Shown here in pieces: positions 58,032-64,000 of a DNA stretch of 64,000 nucleotides (position 1 is its first letter; the number at the start of each line of letters is the position of its first letter). Under the pieces are notes generated by a model. It searched no databases. It was not told the origin of the DNA and was given only the letters and a program-made list of their open reading frames with translations. This DNA comes from Nitrosomonas communis (lineage in GTDB: Bacteria > Pseudomonadota > Gammaproteobacteria > Burkholderiales > Nitrosomonadaceae): assembly GCF_001007935.1 (NCBI RefSeq), contig NZ_CP011451.1, positions 2,046,001-2,110,000 of the forward strand. The letters are read 5' to 3'. The position numbers were made by a program, and so were the translations under genes.

Positions 58032-58280
58032 GATTTTATGGTTAGTTGTAATTGAACAAAACTGGACATTTGATTAAGGTCATTCAGCTTCGCTCATGCC
58101 GCATAATGGTAAGCTACATACTCCTGGTTTTTTGAACCTAAAAAAGACAATCTCAGCAGTAAATAACTGAAAAAACGTGCCGCTTGCTCTTTCAGCATGA
58201 AGTGACAGGAGAGTAAACTCTTTTCTTTTTATTCAATTCTGATGCTGCTATAGCTTATTAAAATTCGCGCACTAAAAATA

Positions 58281-58296
58281 TACGTGTTAACACGTA
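58281..58296 (-). promoter_or_regulatory. Recurrent palindrome, perfect 16-bp dyad
   Basis: TACGTGTTAACACGTA, a perfect palindrome. On the minus strand TAATAA (58260-58255) follows exactly 20 nt later, as at 31951 and 42904. Faces the hydrolase gene starting at 58031. Confidence 0.65.
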
Positions 58297-58413
58297 AAAC
58301 GATCCTTATGGCAATAAATTAAAATACATCTTTTGGGCTATTTATGCCGAATGTTTAAATTTAAGTGCCTTTTTGGTTTAAGACGAAAGGCACTTAAGGA
58401 AAAGAGGCGCTTG

Positions 58414-58530
58414 ATGGATAAAGTCTTGGTAAGTTGTGTGATTGGCTGCAAATTAGCACGTAGTCAGTACTCATCTAATTTAGAACTTGAGGGGGCGTGG
58501 TTGGGATATGGGTATCCTTTGCTCGAATAA
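58414..58530 (+). pseudogene. Possible truncated DUF523 protein
   Basis: ATG 58414 after GGAAAAGAGG starts MDKVLVSCVIGCKLARSQ, which resembles the first residues of DUF523 proteins (KVLVSxCLLGxxxRY). Similarity stops after about 18 residues and the frame ends at 58530 inside the 3' end of the convergent DUF4105 gene. Probably a remnant. Confidence 0.3.
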
Positions 58531-59527
58531 GACGCGAAAAATCTACAGCATCATCAGCGGCCAGTGCCCGAGCATTGATATGGGATAGTTGTTGTAATTC
58601 AGGAAAAGTCAGGCCGTCAGTTTTTAATTTACCGTGTTCATATAACAATTCCGGCAGGTAGCCGCTTGCCAGAATCTTCCAGTTGAAAGGTAGCTGTGGT
58701 GGATTGACGCGGCTATTCAGCCAGATACTGGTCGTACAGTTGGTCGTGAGCGTGTTGTAAAACTCGGGTCTGGTCTTTAGTTCATTGATTCTGCGCATAT
58801 ATTCAAGGAATAAGCGGCGGCCATTTTCGATGGGTCCATTTACTCGATAAATATAAGTATTTTCTGGTGGATTTTCACGATAGTTGGTGCGTAACCGTAT
58901 AATGTCGCGCTCATCAGCGACCACGTAGATAAGTTCATATTGTCGGAAGAAGCCTTTAATAGAAGAGTAATCTTCACCTTTTTCCTTGCGTGTTTCGATG
59001 GATATGGCGAGATAGTTATCATCGAGAAAGGCGAAGCTCAAGAATATATGTGCTATGGCAGGCCCCATCCAATAAGAGGCTACTATATCCACTGCCTCCA
59101 GGTTGTTTAAGTCGAAGCGTTTGTCATAGTAGCTGGGGGTGTAATCAGTTTCGCTGCGGTAATTTAAGTTGCGAATGTTGTGTACTGTAATGAGATTGCC
59201 TTCAATCGTTGCGTATGGCAGCACTGCGACATCCGTTTGCCAGTTGCGCTCATTGGAGGGTGAAATATTGCTCCACCACACTAATAATATTAAGAATAAC
59301 GCATAATAGCCAATAAGCACTTGCCATCGCCAGCGCCGAAAGCCTAATGCGATTAAAGTTGATAGCAATATAATCCCAAAGGCTATGGCCAGGATACTGC
59401 GTACCATATCGCTGTACGGACCTGAAAATGCAAGAGCAAGCACACCCCAGCTACCCGTTGCTATTGTCAGTAAACCGAGCAATATCCAACTCACAATGCT
59501 GATAACTGGGGCTCGGGCGTTCCTCAT
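58475..59527 (-). CDS. DUF4105 membrane protein
   Basis: 350 residues: three N-terminal membrane segments (about 8-30, 40-62, 68-86), then a periplasmic DUF4105 domain with YDKRFDLNNLEAVDIVASYW, HIFLSFAFLDDNYLAISIETRKEKGEDYSS and the conserved Cys in YNTLTTNCTTSIW, an NlpC-like arrangement. GAGG is not obvious before the ATG. The family is presumed to act on an amide or ester bond in the envelope, unproven. Adjacent to Gly-zipper and exported proteins. Confidence 0.82.
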   Translation of the reverse strand: MRNARAPVISIVSWILLGLLTIATGSWGVLALAFSGPYSDMVRSILAIAFGIILLSTLIALGFRRWRWQVLIGYYALFLILLVWWSNISPSNERNWQTDVAVLPYATIEGNLITVHNIRNLNYRSETDYTPSYYDKRFDLNNLEAVDIVASYWMGPAIAHIFLSFAFLDDNYLAISIETRKEKGEDYSSIKGFFRQYELIYVVADERDIIRLRTNYRENPPENTYIYRVNGPIENGRRLFLEYMRRINELKTRPEFYNTLTTNCTTSIWLNSRVNPPQLPFNWKILASGYLPELLYEHGKLKTDGLTFPELQQLSHINARALAADDAVDFSRLIRAKDTHIPTTPPQVLN

Positions 59528-59589
59528 TAGGTGAAGCCTGTCGGCATGTTTTAATAGCTATGAAGATACGTCACTAGTTAATACATTTT

Positions 59590-60036
59590 TTATTTTAACG
59601 TGTAACCCCGGCCTTCAAAGCAGGCAGCATAGGCACGCTGAAAGTGCTGTTGTTGCTGTGCCGCAGCCTGATCATTACTCGCACGCTTCTGGCGTTGCCT
59701 TACCCCTCCTAACATCGTTCCACTGACTGCGCCTATTGCAGCTCCTTTGCCAGCATCACCCGCAATGGCACCAATTGCAGCGCCACCCGCTGCTCCACGA
59801 GCAGCCCCTCCTATTCGTTCGCCACCAAGCCTCTGCTGCCCGGATGCTGCATACTGGCTGGCTTGCAGAGGGTCATAGCCTGATTGGCCCTTGGCCCAAG
59901 CATAGCACTCACCTTCATCTATCTGCTGTTGTTCTACGGATTGTCCCTTTGCGGGATAAATGGTTAATTGTGCACTCACCGGTGTACTGGCAAGTAGTGC
60001 ACCCATTGCTGTTAATGCTATAAATTTCTGGAGCAT
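59590..60036 (-). CDS. Glycine-zipper exported protein (YMGG-like)
   Basis: 148 residues: signal (MLQKFIALTAMGALLASTPVSA), a Cys-containing segment EGECYAWAKGQSGYDP, a glycine zipper GGAARGAAGGAAIGAIAGDAGKGAAIGAVSG, then a Gln-rich stretch and a second Cys (YAACFEGRGYTLK). AGGAGG before the ATG. Likely envelope-associated. Confidence 0.8.
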   Translation of the reverse strand: MLQKFIALTAMGALLASTPVSAQLTIYPAKGQSVEQQQIDEGECYAWAKGQSGYDPLQASQYAASGQQRLGGERIGGAARGAAGGAAIGAIAGDAGKGAAIGAVSGTMLGGVRQRQKRASNDQAAAQQQQHFQRAYAACFEGRGYTLK

Positions 60037-60111
60037 ATTCCTTGCCTCCTAGTATTAACTTGAAATTGATTCAAAAAGATGACTTGAAACTTGGATATTC
60101 CAGCACTTTTT

Positions 60112-60621
60112 TTATTCTGCTAAAACTAATGGAATGGATTCTGCAAGTTCATATCGTACGATGGCGCGAATTTTGTTCTCGATCTGGAGGTAACGTGCAA
60201 CCTTTGCACCAGGAAGGACGGCGCTAAGTTTGGGCACATATCTCCGCTTTAGGTTAGCTTCCTCCATTTCGATGGCAATGGCTTCATCAATCAGTTGAGT
60301 CGCCTTTTCATTTGGGATCGCACCTTTATTAAAGGCTACGGCATAGTCATCTATCAATCTTGCCAATCGCAGATTGATCTCATGTAAATCTTTCTGGTAG
60401 GCATCATAGACAGGCCAGAATACTTTGGCTTCTCCATCGGTCAGGCTCATATTATTGGTAACGACTAATTTCTTATTTGCAGTGATCTCATCGCGCAGCT
60501 CTTCCATATTGCTGGCTACATTGCTTTCATCCATATTTTTTTTGTCAGCGTACGAGGGTAGAGTTACGGAAAAGATCAGTAAAACAAAACACAACAGATG
60601 AGCTAAATATTTATTGTTCAT
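60112..60621 (-). CDS. Exported helical protein, unknown
   Basis: 169 residues with signal peptide (MNNKYLAHLLCFVLLIFSVT...SYA). The mature part is all-alpha and charged: LTDGEAKVFWPVYDAYQKDLHEINLRLARLIDDYA, ATQLIDEAIAIEMEEANLKRRYVPKLSAVLPGAKVARYLQIENKIRAIV. The LTxxEAxxFWPxY...PKLxxVLPxxKxxRYLQ pattern recalls Spy/CpxP-like periplasmic chaperones but no LTxxQ motif is seen. AGAAGGG before the ATG. Confidence 0.7.
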   Translation of the reverse strand: MNNKYLAHLLCFVLLIFSVTLPSYADKKNMDESNVASNMEELRDEITANKKLVVTNNMSLTDGEAKVFWPVYDAYQKDLHEINLRLARLIDDYAVAFNKGAIPNEKATQLIDEAIAIEMEEANLKRRYVPKLSAVLPGAKVARYLQIENKIRAIVRYELAESIPLVLAE

Positions 60622-60663
60622 ATTCTTTTCCCTTCTTAAAATGGAAGTTAGTAGAGCCGAACT

Positions 60664-60705
60664 ATGTGTTGGATATATTTTTTGATGTGTTGGATATATT
60701 TTTTG
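60664..60705. repeat. Two tandem copies of a 21-bp unit
   Basis: ATGTGTTGGATATATTTTTTG occurs at 60664-60684 and again, identical, at 60685-60705, in the upstream region of the exported helical protein gene. Could be a simple duplication or paired sites. Confidence 0.75.
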
Positions 60706-61229
60706 GCGAGCAATGATTGCCTCTAATAAAAGTAGACCTTAGCCTCCAGTTTGAGTTCAGTGTGGTATCATTTTTATAATGGAACGGATAATTACTCACT
60801 CAGATTACCTTAAGAAAACCGAAATAGTAGTTGTGCATCTTATGCTTACAGATCAGTTAACTATATCATTCTATTAAGGTGCCGGTACGAACCAAGACAA
60901 ATTACAGGACCATACAAAATTTCTTTTATGTCTCTACTCATTTTTCATTATGATGTGATTGACTAAAATTGACATAATGAATAATGGTCTTTATATCTTC
61001 TGAAAATATAAAGTCGGGAAATGCTGATGGGTTAAAAGGATTAAATTTGTTAATCAAATTCACGCTTATTTCTTACTTACTCTAAACTTTCCTAATGAAA
61101 AATCTGGTTTAATATTTCTAGAATACACTATGTCTTTCGTGCAGTATTGATGCTAAATGGCATATCATTGTCTTTGATTGCACTGTTTATCTAACAAATC
61201 AAAATAGTAACTTTAGTTGAGAGGTTAAA
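60706..61229. other. AT-rich intergenic region before gspG
   Basis: About 520 bp with no supported gene on either strand. It should hold the gspG promoter; no TACGT palindrome and no clear terminator are visible. Confidence 0.45.
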
Positions 61230-61664
61230 ATGGAGTATTACTATAAAAATTCGCGTAAAAGTGGTATTCGTGGGTTTACATTGCTTGAGTTACTGGTTGT
61301 GATGGTCATCATAGGTTTGCTGGCTGCCTATGTTGGTCCCAAATATTTCTCGCAGGTAGGGAAGTCAGAAGTCAAAATGGCGCAAGCACAAATTGATTCG
61401 CTTGAAAAAGCCTTGCATCAATATCGTCTGGATGTGGGCAGTTATCCCACTACTGAGCAAGGATTAAGTGCACTCGTGACACGACCTGGTAATGAGATAA
61501 AATGGCAAGGTCCTTATCTTGGTAAAGCACCTCCACCTGATCCTTGGGGAAAACCCTACCAATACATGTATCCGGGTGAGCATGCAGAGTTTGATCTTTT
61601 TTCTTTAGGAAAAGATGGGCAGCCAGGCGGGACAGGGGATGCTGCCGATATTGCCAACTGGTAG
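61230..61664 (+). CDS. gspG: Type II secretion major pseudopilin GspG
   Basis: 144 residues. Type III (prepilin) signal: basic leader SRKSGIRG, cleavage before FTLLELLVVMVIIGLLAAYVGPKYF, with Glu at +5 of the mature protein. Typical GspG C-terminus: DVGSYPTTEQGLSALVTRPGNE, PYLGKAPPPDPWGKPYQYMYPG, EFDLFSLGKDGQPGGTGDAADIANW with the calcium-site region. It builds the periplasmic pseudopilus. GAGAGG before the ATG. Leads a G-F-E order; 9 bp to gspF. Confidence 0.95.
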   Translation: MEYYYKNSRKSGIRGFTLLELLVVMVIIGLLAAYVGPKYFSQVGKSEVKMAQAQIDSLEKALHQYRLDVGSYPTTEQGLSALVTRPGNEIKWQGPYLGKAPPPDPWGKPYQYMYPGEHAEFDLFSLGKDGQPGGTGDAADIANW

Positions 61665-61673
61665 AAAGAATCA

Positions 61674-62858
61674 ATGCGTTATACTGTAAAAGCGATTCTT
61701 GCCAAACAAGGCACAGTATCTCTCGAACTGGATGTAGCTAACGAACAGGAGGCTCGACAGCAGATAGCTGCTCAAGGCGGGATGGTGCTGAGTGTGCATC
61801 GGAACTTTGCGGGTTGGTTTCCTAAATCCAGAACACGTTTTCCGCTCACCCATTTCAGTCAGGAGCTTCTCTCTCTGTTAACAGCAGGCCTTAGTCTGGT
61901 AGAAAGTATCGAGACGCTTATTGAGAAAGAAGAGGATAGTGGCGTACGCAAAATTATCCAGGAAATTCTTGCGCGCTTGTATGAAGGGATGACCTTTTCG
62001 CAAGCATTGGAGACTTATTCGCAGATATTTCCTGCTCTGTATATTGCCACGGTTAGGGCGAGTGAACGAACAGGTGATTTACCTGAAGCCTTGACGCGGT
62101 ATATCACCTATCAGACACAAATGGACATGGCGCGTAAAAAGCTGGTGGGTGCATCTATATATCCTGTTTTGCTGTTAGTCGTTGGACTGTTGGTAGCCGT
62201 TTTTCTGCTGCTTTTTGTTGTGCCTAAATTCAGTGCCATCTATGAGGATATCGGTGCAGATTTACCCTGGTTGTCCGTTATGCTGATCAAATGGGGGCGC
62301 TTGGTGCATGAAAGTGGCTGGATGATAGCGGGCATCTTTACCGCTATGCTGGCGCTAGTTACCTACAGTTTCACCCGACCTGCATTTCGAGCGCGTTTAA
62401 TGCAGTTGTTATGGAAAATTCCGGCGATCGGTGAGCGGATGCGGATTTATCAGCTCGCCCGGTTTTATAAAACGCTGGGAATGTTATTGCGAGGTGGCAT
62501 TCCGATCACAAAAGCATTGGAAATGGTGAGCAATCTTTTACAGCCGCATTTCCGGCCAAGGGTCATCGCAGCAGCTAACCATATCCGTGAAGGTAAAACT
62601 ATCTCGAGCGCAATGCAAATAGCAGAGCTGACGACGCCCGTAGGAAGCCGGATGTTACGAGTAGGTGAGCGAACCGGGCTCATGGGGGATATGATGGAGC
62701 GGATCGGTGGTTTTCATGATGAAGAAATCGCTCGCTGGGTCGAGTGGACAACTAAGTTAATCGAGCCGCTATTGATGGCAGTTATCGGCACGGTGATTGG
62801 TGGTATCATTATTTTAATGTATATGCCTATTTTTGAGTTGGCAGGAAGTATCAATTGA
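61674..62858 (+). CDS. gspF: Type II secretion inner-membrane platform protein GspF
   Basis: 394 residues, about the usual 400. Two repeated T2SSF domains (about 65-190 and 265-390) and three membrane helices near 165-190, 217-238 and 365-388. Family segments: FSQELLSLLTAGLSLVESIETLI, RASERTGDLPEALTRYITY, FYKTLGMLLRGGIPITKALEMV, RVGERTGLMGDMMERIGGFHDEEI. Anchors the GspE ATPase. Overlaps gspE by 4 bp (TTGA). Confidence 0.95.
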   Translation: MRYTVKAILAKQGTVSLELDVANEQEARQQIAAQGGMVLSVHRNFAGWFPKSRTRFPLTHFSQELLSLLTAGLSLVESIETLIEKEEDSGVRKIIQEILARLYEGMTFSQALETYSQIFPALYIATVRASERTGDLPEALTRYITYQTQMDMARKKLVGASIYPVLLLVVGLLVAVFLLLFVVPKFSAIYEDIGADLPWLSVMLIKWGRLVHESGWMIAGIFTAMLALVTYSFTRPAFRARLMQLLWKIPAIGERMRIYQLARFYKTLGMLLRGGIPITKALEMVSNLLQPHFRPRVIAAANHIREGKTISSAMQIAELTTPVGSRMLRVGERTGLMGDMMERIGGFHDEEIARWVEWTTKLIEPLLMAVIGTVIGGIIILMYMPIFELAGSIN

Positions 62859-64000
62859 TTGAAGCGAATTCTCAGGCTGTTACAAAGCCATCTATCGATA
62901 TACATCAGCTTGGCCAGGCGCGCCAACAGGCTTTAGCCCAAAAAAGCTCTGTCATCAAAATATTAGAGGAAGTATATGGCTACTCATCCAGTGAGCTAAT
63001 GATCGAGTTGGGCCAACTCCTGCAGATGCCGGTGATCCAGATGGAAGATTTGCATAAATTGCATCCTGCTTTTGAGATTTTACCATTTGCAGAAGCAGTC
63101 AAACAGGAATGTGCTTTATTCCATAAAGATCAAGAGTACTTGCTTGCGGTAGCCGATCCATTTTTACCTAATTTACATGCTTGGGCAGATGAATATATTG
63201 CAGTCGGTGTGACGTGGTATTTAGTGCATCCGGCTGATCTATCAGCATTTTTCTCCCAGCAAGAAAAGAATATGCGGGCGATGGATAATGTGTTGCCAGC
63301 GGAACAGCAGGGAATGGCGCAGGCGGGTATCGAAAATTTGTCGTTAAAGACCATCCATGAAGGTACAAGTAAGGTCGTGAGGCTGGTTCACTCCACCTTA
63401 TATGATGCCCATAAATCGATGGCAAGCGATATTCATCTGGAAACGATGCAGGGGTCATTAGCGATAAAATACCGAATTGACGGGGTATTGACCACCATTG
63501 GTGTGATGCAAGGCCATGATTTGGCCGAGCAGGTGATTTCGCGTATCAAGGTGATGTCTGATCTCGATATTGCAGAGCGCCGAATTCCTCAGGATGGTCG
63601 CTTTAAAGTTTCCATTCAAGGACGAGAGATTGATTTTCGTGTATCGATCATGCCGAGTATTTTTGGTGAAGACGCGGTGTTACGGATCCTGGATCGAGAG
63701 GCGCTTACCGATCATGTGGAAGGTTTGACATTGAACCAGCTGGGATTCAATCAGACAGCTATTACGAGTATCCGCCGATTGAGCTCGGAGCCTTATGGCA
63801 TGCTGCTGGTAACCGGACCTACCGGAAGTGGCAAGACAACTTCCCTTTATGCCGCCATTTCGGAAGTTAATCGTGGTGATGACAAAATTATTACGATTGA
63901 AGATCCGATCGAATATCAGCTACCTGGTGTTCTCCAGATTCCGGTCAATGAAAAAAAGGGTCTTACTTTCGCGCGAGGATTGCGCTCTATTTTACGGCAT
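62855..64000 (+). CDS. gspE: Type II secretion ATPase GspE, N-terminal part (runs off the window)
   Basis: Starts with TTG 62855, overlapping the gspF stop; no ATG is available near, and the next residues (LIEANSQAVTKPSIDIHQL) read in frame to the window end (382 codons). N1 domain about 1-140 (KILEEVYGYSSSELMIELGQLL), N2 and the ATPase core with SDIHLETMQGSLAIKYRIDGVL, VMSDLDIAERRIPQDGRF and Walker A VTGPTGSGKTTSLYAA, then the Asp box IITIEDPIEYQLPGV. Powers pseudopilus assembly. A fully spaced Cys motif would lie further downstream, outside the window. Confidence 0.93.
   Translation, partial: MIEANSQAVTKPSIDIHQLGQARQQALAQKSSVIKILEEVYGYSSSELMIELGQLLQMPVIQMEDLHKLHPAFEILPFAEAVKQECALFHKDQEYLLAVADPFLPNLHAWADEYIAVGVTWYLVHPADLSAFFSQQEKNMRAMDNVLPAEQQGMAQAGIENLSLKTIHEGTSKVVRLVHSTLYDAHKSMASDIHLETMQGSLAIKYRIDGVLTTIGVMQGHDLAEQVISRIKVMSDLDIAERRIPQDGRFKVSIQGREIDFRVSIMPSIFGEDAVLRILDREALTDHVEGLTLNQLGFNQTAITSIRRLSSEPYGMLLVTGPTGSGKTTSLYAAISEVNRGDDKIITIEDPIEYQLPGVLQIPVNEKKGLTFARGLRSILRH

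Noticed and set aside
1..64000. CRISPR arrays, tRNA or rRNA genes
   Set aside because: No regularly spaced short repeats and no tRNA- or rRNA-like stretch recognised in any intergenic region by reading.

Overview
The window looks like a chromosomal segment of a betaproteobacterium, most likely an ammonia oxidiser of the Nitrosomonas type. This is inferred from the gene set: phosphoketolase with glycogen phosphorylase, glycogen debranching enzyme and acetate kinase; GH65 with beta-phosphoglucomutase; PPK2; SYLF/DUF2092; DUF4105; gspG-F-E. No amo or hao marker and no rRNA or tRNA is present, so the genus is an inference.

Layout. 1-4.2 kb (minus strand): the start of a GAF-domain protein, a GH65 disaccharide phosphorylase overlapping a beta-phosphoglucomutase, and a small orphan. 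4.7-6.4 kb: a probable beta-propeller gene bracketed by two diverged copies of a GC-rich, hairpin-forming repeat that looks like a structured RNA. 6.7-12.2 kb: an intact patatin lipoprotein, a lipoprotein, an IS110-type element with a damaged transposase and a candidate bridge RNA, and a decayed second patatin. 12.7-19.9 kb: PanE-like reductase, AI-2E-type permease, a membrane protein, an intact IS3-type element with a frameshift signal, a small charged exported protein, a glycerophosphodiesterase and a lipoprotein. 20.2-31.9 kb: one long operon, xfp - LOG-like pseudogene - glgP - glgX - ackA - sulP - ppk2. 32.1-38.0 kb: a complete RND efflux operon. 38.2-41.6 kb: pgm and pgi. 42-61 kb: mostly exported, lipoprotein and membrane proteins of unknown role, including a SYLF/DUF2092 operon, a sulfotransferase abutting a 5'-truncated glycosidase, a GH13 enzyme and a broken SemiSWEET. 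61.2-64 kb: gspG, gspF and the start of gspE (type II secretion).

How the genes fit together. GlgP and GlgX break glycogen to glucose-1-phosphate and short glucans. Pgm and Pgi convert glucose-1-phosphate to fructose-6-phosphate. Phosphoketolase splits that to acetyl-phosphate plus erythrose-4-phosphate, and acetate kinase makes ATP from acetyl-phosphate. PPK2 adds polyphosphate-based nucleotide phosphorylation. GH65 plus beta-PGM feeds disaccharides into the same hexose-phosphate pool. The window therefore encodes a nearly complete reserve-to-acetate energy route.

Two signals stand out. First, a palindrome TACGT-N6-ACGTA recurs in at least eight intergenic places (seven exact), each upstream of a gene or operon. 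A -10-like hexamer often follows exactly 20 nt later, which suggests an activator-controlled regulon covering the carbon operon, the efflux operon and several envelope genes. Second, two 130-nt blocks (4805-4934 and 6237-6366) align without gaps at about 71% identity, with base-pair-compatible changes, around one gene. The region also has an unusual number of single-lesion pseudogenes, three with a lone in-frame TAG.
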